Assembly: GCA_022774865.1 (NCBI GenBank)
Contig: JALFLH010000013.1
Coordinates: forward strand, 1-64,000
DNA: 64,000 nucleotides
Direction: 5' to 3'
Source of the DNA: Clostridiales bacterium
GTDB lineage: Bacteria; Bacillota; Clostridia; Oscillospirales; Oscillospiraceae
Both the position numbers and the translations under genes were made by a program. The notes under the pieces are model-generated. The model saw nothing but the letters and a program-made list of their open reading frames with translations, was not told the DNA's origin and did not search any database. Of this stretch, positions 33,137 to 42,056 are shown piece after piece (within the stretch, counting starts at the first letter, position 1; each line of letters starts with the position of its first letter).

Positions 33137-34300
33137 TTACTTGATTACCCGCACCCGGAGCACGCCGTTGATCTTTTTCAGATCTTCCACCACCTCGGTG
33201 GAGGCTGGCTGGTCAACGTCCAGCATGGTGTAGGCGAATTCGCCCTTGGAAGCGTTCTGCAGTCCCGCGATGTTGATATTGTCCCCTGCGATGACAGACG
33301 TAAACTGGCCCAGAGAATTGGGGATGTTCTTATGCAGAATGGCAATCCGTCCGGCGGTGGTACAGACGCCCATGTCCAGATTGGGATAGTTGACGGAATT
33401 GACGATGTTGCCGTTTTCCAGATAGTTCATCACCTGACGGACGGCCATCCTGGCGCAGTTGTCCTCCGATTCCTCGGTGGACGCGCCCAGATGGGGAATG
33501 GCAATCACGCCATCCAGATTGGCGGTTTTGTCATTGGGAAAATCGGTCACATAGCGGTGAACCTTACCGGAGGCCAGCGCCTGTTCCAGCGCGTCGTCGT
33601 CCACCAGGAGATCCCGGGCGAAATTCAGCAGAATCACGCCGTCCTTCATTTGGGAAAGGGCTTCGGCGTTGATCATTTTCCTGGTGGAATCCATCAGCGG
33701 GACATGGATGGAGATGATGTCGCACTTTTCATAGATTTCCTCCCGGGTTTTCACCCGGACAACGCCGCTGTCCAGATGCCAGGCAGCGTCAATGGAAATA
33801 AAGGGATCACAGCCGTAGACCTTCATCCCCAGCTTCATGGCCGCATTGGCCAGCGGGCCGCCGATGGCGCCCAGACCGATGACGCCCAGGCTCTTGTGGG
33901 CGATCTCATGTCCGGCAAATTTGCTCTTGCCCTTTTCCACCTTCTTGGCCACGTCGCCCTCACCCCGGATGGACTTGACCCACTCGATGCCGCCGACGAT
34001 ATCCCGGCAGCCCAGCAGCATTCCGCACAGCGCCAGCTCCATGACGCCGTTGGCATTGGCGCCGGGGGTATTGAACACCACCACGCCCTGCTCGGCGCAC
34101 TTGGCCAGGGGAATGTTATTGACGCCCGCGCCCGCCCGGGCGACAGCCAGCAGCTTCTCCGGCAAGGCAAGATCGTGCATGGCAGTGCTGCGCACCAGCA
34201 CCGCTTCCGCCTCGTCCAGATTTTCCGTGGACGCATAATCCTCCGTCCAGAGAGCCGTTCCCTTGGGGGAGATGTTATTCAGATATTTCACATGATACAT
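33137..34300 (-). CDS. serA: D-3-phosphoglycerate dehydrogenase
   Basis: First step of serine synthesis: NAD-dependent oxidation of 3-phosphoglycerate. The 387-residue protein shows VRSTAMHDL, ARAGAGVNNIPLAKCAEQGV, the NAD-binding KSLGVIGLGAIGGPLANAA, LLNFARDLLVDDDAL and the catalytic Glu/His region IAIPHLGASTEESEDNCA. A C-terminal ACT-like domain (GQFTSVIAGDNINIAGLQN) is of the short form. The ATG at 34300 is preferred although AAGGAG is 12 bases away; an upstream TTG start would overlap serC. It follows serC by 16 bases. Confidence 0.94.
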   Translation of the reverse strand: MYHVKYLNNISPKGTALWTEDYASTENLDEAEAVLVRSTAMHDLALPEKLLAVARAGAGVNNIPLAKCAEQGVVVFNTPGANANGVMELALCGMLLGCRDIVGGIEWVKSIRGEGDVAKKVEKGKSKFAGHEIAHKSLGVIGLGAIGGPLANAAMKLGMKVYGCDPFISIDAAWHLDSGVVRVKTREEIYEKCDIISIHVPLMDSTRKMINAEALSQMKDGVILLNFARDLLVDDDALEQALASGKVHRYVTDFPNDKTANLDGVIAIPHLGASTEESEDNCARMAVRQVMNYLENGNIVNSVNYPNLDMGVCTTAGRIAILHKNIPNSLGQFTSVIAGDNINIAGLQNASKGEFAYTMLDVDQPASTEVVEDLKKINGVLRVRVIK

Positions 34301-34316
34301 GGTATCTGTCGTCTCC

Positions 34317-35399
34317 TTAACCGTTGTTTTTCTCAAATTCCGCCATAAATGCCACCAGCTTTTCCACGCCTTCGATGGGCATGGCGTTGTAGATGCTGGC
34401 GCGCATACCGCCCACGGTGCGGTGGCCTTTCAGATTCACGAAGCCCGCCGCCTCCGCTTCCCTGACAAACCCGGCATCCAGCTCCTTGTCGCCGGTGACG
34501 AAGGGAACATTCATGAGAGAACGATCCTTCTTCACCACGGTTCCGTGGAACAGCTTGCTTTCATCCAGAAAATCATACAGAATTTTCGCCTTCTGCTCAT
34601 TGTACTGCTTCATGGCCTCCAAACCGCCCCGGGCCTTCAGCCACTGGAACACCTTGCCGCAGATATAGATGCCGTAGGCGGGAGGCGTATTGTACAGAGA
34701 GCCGTTATCGGCGTGGATTTTGTATTGCAGCATGGTGGGGGTGCCGGGCAGCACATCCTCGGTAATCAGGTCATCGCGGATGATGACAATGACCACACCG
34801 GCGGGGCCGATGTTCTTCTGAACGCCGCCGTAGATCATGCCGTACCGGCTCACATCCACCGGCTCGGACAGGAAGCAGGAGGACACGTCCGCCACCAGGG
34901 GCTTGCCCTTCGTATTGGGCAGCTCATGGAACTTGGTGCCGTAGATGGTGTTGTTTTCGCAGATGTAAACATAGTCCGCATTCTCGCTGATGGGCAGATC
35001 GGAACAGTCGGGAATGTAGGTAAAGGTCTTGTCGGCGGAAGACGCCACGGCGTTTGCCTTGCCGTACTTCTGCGCTTCCTGCCATGCTTTCTTTGCCCAC
35101 TGGCCGGTGATGATATAGTCGGCAACCCGGTTTTTCATCAGGTTCATGGGAATCATGGCGAACTGCTGGGAAGCGCCGCCCTGTAAAAACAGGACCTTGT
35201 AGTTGTCGGGAATCCCCATCAGCTCCCGCAAATCGCTTTCGGCTGTCTCAATAATCTCCTGAAAAGGACGGGATCGATGGCTCATCTCCATCACGGACAT
35301 TCCGGTGCCCCTGTAGTCCAGCATTTCCGCTGCGGCTTCCCGCAGCACCTCTTCCGGCAATACAGCCGGGCCGGCGGAGAAGTTGAATACTCTTGCCAT
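34317..35399 (-). CDS. serC: Phosphoserine aminotransferase
   Basis: Second step of serine synthesis: transaminates 3-phosphohydroxypyruvate with glutamate, using PLP. The 360-residue protein opens MARVFNFSAGPAVLPEEVL and has GMSVMEMSHRSRPF, LFLQGGASQQFAMIPMNLM, VADVSSCFLS, the PLP-lysine region YGGVQKNIGPAGV and the C-terminal HRTVGGMRASIYNAMP. GGAGGG precedes the ATG. No serB homologue is in the operon, so the phosphatase is encoded elsewhere. Confidence 0.95.
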   Translation of the reverse strand: MARVFNFSAGPAVLPEEVLREAAAEMLDYRGTGMSVMEMSHRSRPFQEIIETAESDLRELMGIPDNYKVLFLQGGASQQFAMIPMNLMKNRVADYIITGQWAKKAWQEAQKYGKANAVASSADKTFTYIPDCSDLPISENADYVYICENNTIYGTKFHELPNTKGKPLVADVSSCFLSEPVDVSRYGMIYGGVQKNIGPAGVVIVIIRDDLITEDVLPGTPTMLQYKIHADNGSLYNTPPAYGIYICGKVFQWLKARGGLEAMKQYNEQKAKILYDFLDESKLFHGTVVKKDRSLMNVPFVTGDKELDAGFVREAEAAGFVNLKGHRTVGGMRASIYNAMPIEGVEKLVAFMAEFEKNNG

Positions 35400-35517
35400 T
35401 ATGTTTCCCTCCAAATAAACTGACGAATTTTCCGGGCTTCACTTTGATCAAACCGCCCGGCGTGCGCGCATTTGCACCAGTCTTTTTTTCATGGACAAAT
35501 GTGTTTTCAATATATAC

Positions 35518-35546
35518 TATCATGATTTTACGCCAAAAACAACTGT
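35518..35546 (-). promoter_or_regulatory. Possible promoter of serCA
   Basis: On the minus strand TTTGGC (35541-35546) and TATATT (35518-35523), spacer 17. The -35 is a poor match. Confidence 0.3.
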
Positions 35547-35706
35547 CGTTCTTCCAGAATCTTGCCGGTTTTTCCCCCGTTTTCTGGGCAATCTGTCAAA
35601 TTCTCAGTGATATGGCATCCCGGTTTTCCGATGGACTGCCAATTATACTATGCCACCGCCGTGCGGAATTTCACCCGGCAGGCGGGCATTGAATAAATAT
35701 TCTTCT

Positions 35707-35725
35707 TTTTGTTCCTTTTTTGTTA
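35707..35725. repeat. Direct repeat of TTTTTGTT upstream of xdhA
   Basis: TTTTTGTT occurs at 35707-35714 and 35718-35725, 11 bases apart and thus on one face of the helix, about 75 bases before the -35 box. The reverse complement (AACAAAAA) matches elements near ygeX, ssnA and the 61764 gene. Confidence 0.45.
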
Positions 35726-35796
35726 ATTTTGCCTAATTTCGCCGTAAAGCCAGTCCGCTTTTTCATCTTCGTGCCCATCTCCGCAACGGAATCAGC

Positions 35797-35825
35797 TTGA
35801 CATCTTTCATATATTTCGGTATAAT
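35797..35825 (+). promoter_or_regulatory. Consensus promoter of the xanthine dehydrogenase operon
   Basis: TTGACA (35797-35802) and TATAAT (35820-35825) with a 17-base spacer. The leader is about 60 bases. Confidence 0.88.
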
Positions 35826-35891
35826 TTTTCTGGAAATCGTTGTTGTCCCGTGAGATGTTATGTCAGGAGCATTTAAGGAAGGAGCTTCCCC

Positions 35892-38186
35892 ATGAAAAAG
35901 TATACCGGAAAAAGTGTTCTGCGTGTGGATGCCTATGACAAGGCCACCGGACGGGCCAAATACGTGGATGATCTGTGCCCCAAAGATGCGCTGATTATGA
36001 AAATCTGCCATTCCACCATTGGTCACGGCTACGTGAAATCCATCGACACCGCTGAAGCTGAGGCGGTTCCGGGTGTCATCAAAATCTTAACCTGCTTTGA
36101 CGTTCCCGATATTCAGTTCCCCACGCCCGGCCATCCCTGGTCCACCGACCCCCACCATCAGGACCCCGCTGACCGCAAGCTGCTCAACCGCCACGTCCGC
36201 TACTACGGCGACGATGTGGCCGTGGTGATTGCGGAAAACGAAATTGCCGCCAATCAGGCAGTCCGGCTGGTGAAAATTGATTATGACCCGCTGCCCGTGG
36301 CGCTGGATGTGCAGGAGGCAATGGACCCTTCCCTGCCGCCCATTCACGGGGAATGCCCCGGCAACGTCATCAAGCATACGGACAGCCGCAAGGGTAATTA
36401 CGAGCAGGCCATTCAGGAGCCGGGCCTCATCAAGGTCGAAGGCTGGTACGACACCCCCACCGTGCAGCACTGCCACATTGAAAACCACGGCTGCTACGCC
36501 TATGAGGAAAATGGCCGGATCGTTGTCGTTTCCTCCACCCAGATTCCCCACATCGTCCGCCGTATCTGCGGGCAGGCGCTGGGTCTGCCCTGGGGCAGAA
36601 TCCGGGTCATCAAGCCCTACATCGGCGGCGGCTTCGGCAACAAGCAGGATGCCCTGTATGAGCCACTGACCGCCTGGTGCACCACCCAGGTGGGGGGCCG
36701 CCCGGTCAAATTCGAATGCACCCGGGAGGAAACCTTCGTCTCCAACCGTGTGCGCCACGCCATCCGCACCCATCTGATCTCCTATGTCCGGCCCGACGGC
36801 CGGATCGTGGCCCGGAAGGCAGAGCTGTTCTCCAACAACGGTGCTTACGCTTCTCACGCCCATTCCGTGTGCGCCAAGGCGCTTGGCTCCCTTCCCCAGC
36901 TTTACCCCTGCGACAATTTTGAGGGTGATGCCTACACCGTCTACACCAACCGCCCCGCCGCCGGCGCCATGCGCGGCTACGGTATGCCCCAGGCCACCTT
37001 CGCCATGGAGAGCCACACCGACGATATCTGCAAGGCGCTGCATCTGGACCCCATCGAATACCGCCGGAAATACCTGATGCCCGTGGGCTATGTGGACGGC
37101 TTTTCCAAAAACGAGTTATATGCCGACAGCTTCAACCAGTGTCTGGATGAGGCCATCCGGGCGACAAACTACTACGAAAAATACGCGGCCTACCAAAACC
37201 AGACCGGCTCCGTCCGCAAGGGCATCGGCGTTTCCGTGTTCTGGTACAACACTGCCGTGTGGCCCATCTCTCTGGAGTCCTCCTCCTGCCGGATGGTGGT
37301 CAACCAGGACGGCTCCATCCAGTTTCAGACCGGCGAAACCGAAATCGGCCAGGGCTGCGATACCGCCTACTCCCAGATGGTGGCCGACGCCGTGGGCGTC
37401 CCGCTGAACATGGTGCACGCCGTCTCCACCCAGGATACCGACGTGACCCCCTACGGCACCGGCGCCTACGCCTCCCGCCAGACCTATGTTGGTTCCTTCT
37501 GCATCACCAAAACCGCCAACGCCCTGCGGGAAAAGATTCTGAAGCAAGCTCACGAATACACCCGGATGCCCATTGAGATCCTCGATCTGGTGGACGGAGA
37601 CATTGTGCGGATCACCGACGGCCGGAAGCTCATGACGCTGGGGGAGCTGGCCACCGAATGCCTGTATTCTCTGGAGCACTCCGAGCATCTGACGGCGGAG
37701 GAAACCGCCCAGGTCAAGTCCAACGCCTACTCCTTCGGCTGCTGCATCGCCGAGGTGGAAGTGGATATTCCCATGTGCAAGACCAGGCTGACAAATATCA
37801 TCAACGTCCACGACTGCGGCAATCTGGTCAACCCCGCTCTGGCAGAGGCACAGGTGCACGGCGGTATGTCCATGGGCATCGGCTACGCTCTGTCCGAGCA
37901 GCTCCTGTTCGACCCCAAAACCGGCAAGCCCCTGAACAACAACCTGCTGGATTACAAGCTGTCCACCTTCCTGGATCACCCCCATCTGGAAGCCCGCTTC
38001 GTGCAGAATCCGGAACCCACCTCCCCCATGGGTGTCAAGGCGCTGGGCGAACCGCCGGTCTGCCCTGTTGCCTCCGCCATCCGCAACGCCATCCGCAACG
38101 CCACCGGCGTTTCCATCAATTGCTGCCCCATCACACCCCATGTACTGTACCGGGAATTCAAGCAGGCCGGACTGATCGAAGAGTAA
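35892..38186 (+). CDS. xdhA: Xanthine dehydrogenase, molybdenum-binding subunit
   Basis: Large catalytic subunit of a three-subunit molybdenum hydroxylase that oxidises xanthine or a related purine. The 764 residues start with the fold-defining KSVLRVDAYDKATGRAKYVD and show YYGDDVAVVIAENE, the cofactor-contact loop IGGGFGNKQDALYEP, AGAMRGYGMPQATFAME, TGETEIGQGCDT and the C-terminal GVKALGEPPVCP with the base-catalyst Glu. AAGGAAGGAG precedes the ATG. FAD and 2Fe-2S subunit genes follow directly. The selenium genes nearby suggest a selenium-containing cofactor, but the sequence cannot prove that. Purine specificity is inferred from context. Confidence 0.92.
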   Translation: MKKYTGKSVLRVDAYDKATGRAKYVDDLCPKDALIMKICHSTIGHGYVKSIDTAEAEAVPGVIKILTCFDVPDIQFPTPGHPWSTDPHHQDPADRKLLNRHVRYYGDDVAVVIAENEIAANQAVRLVKIDYDPLPVALDVQEAMDPSLPPIHGECPGNVIKHTDSRKGNYEQAIQEPGLIKVEGWYDTPTVQHCHIENHGCYAYEENGRIVVVSSTQIPHIVRRICGQALGLPWGRIRVIKPYIGGGFGNKQDALYEPLTAWCTTQVGGRPVKFECTREETFVSNRVRHAIRTHLISYVRPDGRIVARKAELFSNNGAYASHAHSVCAKALGSLPQLYPCDNFEGDAYTVYTNRPAAGAMRGYGMPQATFAMESHTDDICKALHLDPIEYRRKYLMPVGYVDGFSKNELYADSFNQCLDEAIRATNYYEKYAAYQNQTGSVRKGIGVSVFWYNTAVWPISLESSSCRMVVNQDGSIQFQTGETEIGQGCDTAYSQMVADAVGVPLNMVHAVSTQDTDVTPYGTGAYASRQTYVGSFCITKTANALREKILKQAHEYTRMPIEILDLVDGDIVRITDGRKLMTLGELATECLYSLEHSEHLTAEETAQVKSNAYSFGCCIAEVEVDIPMCKTRLTNIINVHDCGNLVNPALAEAQVHGGMSMGIGYALSEQLLFDPKTGKPLNNNLLDYKLSTFLDHPHLEARFVQNPEPTSPMGVKALGEPPVCPVASAIRNAIRNATGVSINCCPITPHVLYREFKQAGLIEE

Positions 38187-38200
38187 GGAGTTGACGACCT

Positions 38201-39082
38201 ATGTATGATATCGATGTACTTTATCAGGCAAAAAGCGTGCAGGACGCGGTCAAACTTCGTCTGGCCCATCCTGAAGCGGACATCATCGCCGGCGGCTCCG
38301 ATGTGCTGGTGCAGATGCGCGAGGGCAAACGAGCCGGAAAATCCCTGATTTCCATTCAGACGCTGGATGAGATCCGTGGCGTGAAGCTGGAGGACGACGG
38401 CACCATCCGCATCGGCTCTCTGACCAGCTTCTCCCATATCACCCGGGACCCCATCATCCAGAAATACATCAACGTTCTGGGGGAAGCGGTTGACCAGGTG
38501 GGCGGTCCCCAGATCCGCAACATCGGCACCATTGGCGGCAACACCTGCAACGGCGTTACCTCCGCCGATTCCGCCTCCACTCTGTTCGCCTGGGACGCCA
38601 TCGTGGAGCTGACCGGCCCCGACGGCATCCGCCGCCTGCCCATCAGCGAATTTTACATCCGGGCGGGTAAGGTTGATATCCGGGAGGGTGAAATTCAAAC
38701 CGCCATTCTGATTCCAAAAGAAAGCTACGAGGATACCTGCGGCCACTACATCAAGTATGCCATGCGAAACGCCATGGACATCGCCACCCTGGGCACCTCC
38801 GTGAACGTCCGGCTGTCCGCGGATAAAAAGACCGTGCTCCGGGCAAGAGTCGCCTTCGGTGTCGCCGGTCCCATCCCGCTGCGCGCCGTGACCGCCGAGT
38901 CGCTGGCCGCCGGGCAGCCCGTCTCCATGGAGCTGGCCGAACGTTTCGCGCAGGCCGTCAAGGCGGACATTCACCCCCGGGATTCCTGGCGGGCAGCCAA
39001 GGACTTCCGGATGCACATTGCCGTGGAAAGCGCCAAGCGGGCCTTTATTGAGTCCGTGAAGCTGTGTGGAGGTGCGCTGTAA
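38201..39082 (+). CDS. xdhB: Xanthine dehydrogenase, FAD-binding subunit
   Basis: Carries FAD and passes electrons to the final acceptor. The 293-residue protein has the FAD-binding motif AGGSDVLVQMREGK near residues 30-43 and the second FAD signature VGGPQIRNIGTIGGNTCNG near 104-122, then the C-terminal CO-dehydrogenase flavoprotein domain (ESLAAGQPVS). It begins 14 bases after xdhA, and its stop codon overlaps the start of the next subunit (TAATG). Confidence 0.93.
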   Translation: MYDIDVLYQAKSVQDAVKLRLAHPEADIIAGGSDVLVQMREGKRAGKSLISIQTLDEIRGVKLEDDGTIRIGSLTSFSHITRDPIIQKYINVLGEAVDQVGGPQIRNIGTIGGNTCNGVTSADSASTLFAWDAIVELTGPDGIRRLPISEFYIRAGKVDIREGEIQTAILIPKESYEDTCGHYIKYAMRNAMDIATLGTSVNVRLSADKKTVLRARVAFGVAGPIPLRAVTAESLAAGQPVSMELAERFAQAVKADIHPRDSWRAAKDFRMHIAVESAKRAFIESVKLCGGAL

Positions 39083-39600
39083 TGGAAAAGCATATCACCC
39101 AATATCAAACCGTTCACTTCAACCTCAACGGGAAGGATGTGGAAAAAAACGTCGACGTCCGGGCATCTCTGACCGATATGCTCCGCAACGACTTCTCCCT
39201 GCACTCTGTCAAAAAGGGCTGTGAGGTGGGCGAGTGCGGCGCCTGCAACGTGATCATCGACGGGGAAACCTTCAACTCCTGCATCTATCTGGCCGTCTGG
39301 GCCGAGGGCAAGCACGTCCGCACCCTGGAAAGTCTCACCGGCCCCAACGGCGAATTGTCCGACATTCAGCAGGCCTTTGTCGAGGAAGCGGCCATTCAGT
39401 GCGGCTTCTGCACGCCGGGCTTCATCATGACCGCCGTGGAGATTCTGGAAAGCGGCAAGGACTACACCGACGACGAGCTGCGCAAGCTGCTGTCCGGCCA
39501 TCTGTGCCGCTGCACGGGCTATGAAAACATCCTCCGTGCCGTCAAAAGCGCCATCCGCAAAACCCAGGCCCGCCGCCGGGAAGCAGCGCAGGAACCGTAA
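39082..39600 (+). CDS. xdhC: Xanthine dehydrogenase, 2Fe-2S subunit
   Basis: Electron-transfer subunit with two 2Fe-2S clusters, 172 residues. The plant-ferredoxin-type cluster is ligated in CEVGECGACNVIIDGETFNS (four Cys counting the one just after it). The second, all-helical cluster is ligated by QCGFCTPGF and GHLCRCTGY. The ATG at 39082 overlaps the xdhB stop; an earlier in-frame start would extend into xdhB without support. With the two preceding genes it completes a classical XdhABC enzyme. A terminator follows. Confidence 0.94.
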   Translation: MEKHITQYQTVHFNLNGKDVEKNVDVRASLTDMLRNDFSLHSVKKGCEVGECGACNVIIDGETFNSCIYLAVWAEGKHVRTLESLTGPNGELSDIQQAFVEEAAIQCGFCTPGFIMTAVEILESGKDYTDDELRKLLSGHLCRCTGYENILRAVKSAIRKTQARRREAAQEP

Positions 39601-39612
39601 ACGCCTTGTTTT

Positions 39613-39645
39613 CTGGGAGCCGCGCGTCCGGCTCCCAGGTTTTTC
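39613..39645 (+). terminator. Terminator of the xdhABC operon
   Basis: A 9-bp stem (39613-39621 with 39630-39638) is followed by GTTTTTC. Confidence 0.87.
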
Positions 39646-39674
39646 TTGATTTACCCCACCGGATATGGTACAAT
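39646..39674 (+). promoter_or_regulatory. Promoter of the guanine riboswitch transcript
   Basis: TTGATT (39646-39651) and TACAAT (39669-39674), spacer 17. It starts immediately after the upstream terminator. Confidence 0.7.
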
Positions 39675-39691
39675 CCGAATACAGACAAATA

Positions 39692-39803
39692 TGCTCATAT
39701 AAGTACGCTGTGAATGGTGCGTATGTTTCTACGGGCCGCCGAAAGGCTCGCTATGAGTATCTGAGCCCAGCCTTTCCGTGGGAGCAGATACTCTTTTTCT
39801 TTT
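39692..39803 (+). promoter_or_regulatory. Guanine-class purine riboswitch with terminator, predicted ON switch
   Basis: P1 pairs TGCTCATA (39692-39699) with TATGAGTA (39752-39759). P2 is TACGC/GCGTA, J2/3 is GTTTCTAC, and P3 is CGGGCC/GGCTCG with loop GCCGAAA. The specificity base before TATGAG is C, as in guanine/hypoxanthine binders. The terminator arm GAGTATCTG (39755-39763) overlaps the 3' side of P1 and pairs with CAGATACTC (39785-39793), followed by TTTTT. Ligand binding should therefore block termination. The P2 loop (GAATGG) is shorter than usual. Confidence 0.9.
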
Positions 39804-39839
39804 CCCGGAAGGACTCCATCTGAAAGAGGTGCTTATGTT

Positions 39840-41108
39840 ATGAAAACAACCATTCTCAAAGGAACCGTCGTCTCCGCTCCCGCGCTGGGTAAACTGGACA
39901 TCACCGAAAACGGCTATCTGGTGGCTGTGGACGGCATCATTCAGGGCGTGTATGAGACACTGCCGCCTCAATTTGCCGGTTGCGCCGTGGAGGACTGCGG
40001 CAGCGATCTGATTTTGCAGTCCTTCGCCGATATGCACCTGCACGCGCCCCAGTATCCCATGCTGGGCATGGGCATGGATCTGCCGCTGCTCAAATGGCTG
40101 GATACCTACACCTTCCCCACCGAGGCAAAATTTGCCGACACCGGCCTTGCCCGGCAGGTCTACCGCCAGTTGGCGGCGGAGCTTGCCAAAAACGGAACAA
40201 CCCGGGTGTGTATGTTCTCGTCGCTGCACCGGGAGGCGACCCTGATCCTCATGGAAGAGCTGGAAAGCGCCGGCATCACAGGCTACGTGGGCAAGGTCAA
40301 CATGGATCGCAATGGCGGCGTGAACCTGCAGGAAACCACCGAAGAATCCATCTGGGAAACCCGCCGATGGCTGGACGAATGCGGGGATTTTCCTCACATC
40401 AAGCCCATCATCACCCCCCGGTTCACCCCCTCGTGCACCGACGAGCTCATGAAAGCGCTGGGTGAAATTGCCGGAGCGCAGAACCTCCCCATTCAGTCCC
40501 ACCTGTCCGAGAACACCGGCGAGATTGCCTGGGTTTCCGAGCTGCACCCCGAATGCGCCCAATATTGGGAAACCTACGCGAAATACGGTCTGTGGAACAG
40601 CCGAACCCTGATGGCGCACTGCGTCTGGTCGGACGAGCGGGAGCGCCGCGCCATCCGCGACGCGGGTGTCTGGGTTGTCCACTGCGCCGACTCCAACCAG
40701 AATATCCTCTCCGGCGTGGCGCCCATCTGGGTCATGCTGAACGAGGGGGTTCGGGTCACGCTGGGCAGCGATATTGCGGGCGGCGACCATCTTTCCATGT
40801 TTGATGTGGCCGCCGCCTCCATCCGGGCATCCAAGGCGCGTTCCATTCTGGACAACTGGCAGACCGATTTTCTGACCGTGGCCGAGGGCTGGTATCTGGC
40901 CACCTCCGCCGGAGCGGAATTCTTCGGAGAGAAGCCGGGCTTCGCCCCCGGCAATCCCCTCCACGCCATCGTCCTGCGGGATGACGCGCTGCCCGCTGTC
41001 CGGAAACTGACCGCCCGGGAGCGGTTTGAGCGGTGTGTCTACCGCCGGCAGGAAGGGGCTCTCCGCGCCGTCTGGAGCGCCGGCCGGAAAATCTACGCCG
41101 CTGAATAA
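39840..41108 (+). CDS. guaD: Guanine deaminase
   Basis: Zinc amidohydrolase that converts guanine to xanthine and ammonia, feeding the xanthine-oxidising enzymes. The 422-residue protein shows the hallmark FADMHLHAPQYPMLGMGMD with zinc ligands His66 and His68, KVNMDRNGGVNLQETTEES, IITPRFTPSCTDELM, QSHLSENTGEIAWV, a late MAHCVWSD and the catalytic Asp in TLGSDIAGGDHLSM. AAAGAGG lies before the ATG. A guanine-class riboswitch with overlapping terminator controls it, which fits substrate induction. It stands between xdhABC and the selenium genes. Confidence 0.95.
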   Translation: MKTTILKGTVVSAPALGKLDITENGYLVAVDGIIQGVYETLPPQFAGCAVEDCGSDLILQSFADMHLHAPQYPMLGMGMDLPLLKWLDTYTFPTEAKFADTGLARQVYRQLAAELAKNGTTRVCMFSSLHREATLILMEELESAGITGYVGKVNMDRNGGVNLQETTEESIWETRRWLDECGDFPHIKPIITPRFTPSCTDELMKALGEIAGAQNLPIQSHLSENTGEIAWVSELHPECAQYWETYAKYGLWNSRTLMAHCVWSDERERRAIRDAGVWVVHCADSNQNILSGVAPIWVMLNEGVRVTLGSDIAGGDHLSMFDVAAASIRASKARSILDNWQTDFLTVAEGWYLATSAGAEFFGEKPGFAPGNPLHAIVLRDDALPAVRKLTARERFERCVYRRQEGALRAVWSAGRKIYAAE

Positions 41109-41114
41109 ACGTTT

Positions 41115-41142
41115 GGAGCCTGCGGCACACGCCGCAGGCTCC
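41115..41142 (+). terminator. Bidirectional terminator between guaD and the LysR gene
   Basis: A perfect 12-bp stem (41115-41126 with 41131-41142), loop ACAC, followed by ATTTATTCC on the plus strand. The genes converge here. Confidence 0.8.
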
Positions 41143-41144
41143 AT

Positions 41145-42056
41145 TTATTCCGATTCCTGCTCCGCAGCATAATGCTGCACCACGAATTCCATAAACTCCC
41201 GGAGGCGGCGATCCCCCGCCCGCTCCGCCCGGTAGACCAGAAACAGCCTGCGGGTATTGGCCCATTCTGGCAGCTCGAATGCCAGCAGGCGCTTTTCCAG
41301 CAGAAAATTCCGCGCTGCCCGGGCCGAGACAATGGAGATGCCCAGGCCACCGGCCACCAGATTCTTGATGGCCTCCGGGTCGTTGATCCGGGCGCAGACC
41401 TGAAGCCGCTCCTCCGGAATACCCGCCCGCTCCAGAAACCGGTCCACGCTCTTTTTACTGCCGCTGCCCTTCTCCCGGAGAATTACCGGCTCCTGCAGCA
41501 GAATATCCACCGGAGAAGCCGCCCGCGCCTGCAGCTCCAGAAAATGGGCGGTCACCGGGGTAATCAACACCATCCGGTCCCGGCAGAAGCTGCGGCAGAC
41601 CAGATTTTCCTGCTGGCAGGGCATTCCGGTCAGCCCCACATCGAACACCCCGTCCGTCAAGCCGTCAATCACGCCCTGACTGTCGCTCTGGTGTATGACA
41701 AAAAACGTATTGGGGTGAAGCCTGCCGAACGCGGGCAGGATCTCCGGCAGCACATAGGCGGAAGGAATTGTGGACGCGCCCAGATGGATGATCCGTTTGG
41801 CGCCGCCTGCGCTTTCCTGAAGCATCCGGTCCCGGAGCTGCAGAATGCTGACCGCATCGTCGTAGACCTTTTTGCCCGCGGCTGTGACCTCAATGCTTTT
41901 GGTGGTGCGCAGAATCAGGCGTGTATTCAGTTCCTCCTCCAGCGTCCGGATATGGGTGCTGACCGTGGGCTGGGAAATGTACAGTTCCTCTGCCGCCCGG
42001 GTGAAGCTGCCCAGCCGCACCACCGCCGCGAAGGATTCCAACTGCTTAATTTCCAT
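41145..42056 (-). CDS. LysR-family regulator of the selenium-metabolism type
   Basis: A 303-residue LysR-type transcription factor. The winged helix is at residues 1-60 (LESFAAVVRLGSFTRAAEEL and the YISQPTVSTHIRTLEEELN recognition region), followed by a periplasmic-binding-like effector domain (IIHLGASTIPSAYVLPEILP, GLTGMPCQQENLV, ILREKGSGSKKSVD). LysR proteins of this type occur next to selenium-use genes. Here it overlaps a cysteine desulfurase-like gene by 11 bases and faces yedE-selD across a 146-base gap. The effector is unknown; a selenium or sulfur metabolite is plausible. Confidence 0.88.
   Translation of the reverse strand: MEIKQLESFAAVVRLGSFTRAAEELYISQPTVSTHIRTLEEELNTRLILRTTKSIEVTAAGKKVYDDAVSILQLRDRMLQESAGGAKRIIHLGASTIPSAYVLPEILPAFGRLHPNTFFVIHQSDSQGVIDGLTDGVFDVGLTGMPCQQENLVCRSFCRDRMVLITPVTAHFLELQARAASPVDILLQEPVILREKGSGSKKSVDRFLERAGIPEERLQVCARINDPEAIKNLVAGGLGISIVSARAARNFLLEKRLLAFELPEWANTRRLFLVYRAERAGDRRLREFMEFVVQHYAAEQESE

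Larger units (their letters stand above)
35400..35891. other. 490-base divergent regulatory region between serC and the xanthine dehydrogenase genes
   Basis: AT-rich, with no supported gene. It contains a possible serC promoter (35518-35546), a GC dyad in the serC leader (CCGGGC with GCCCGG), paired TTTTTGTT elements (35707-35725) and the strong xdhA promoter (35797-35825). Confidence 0.6.
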
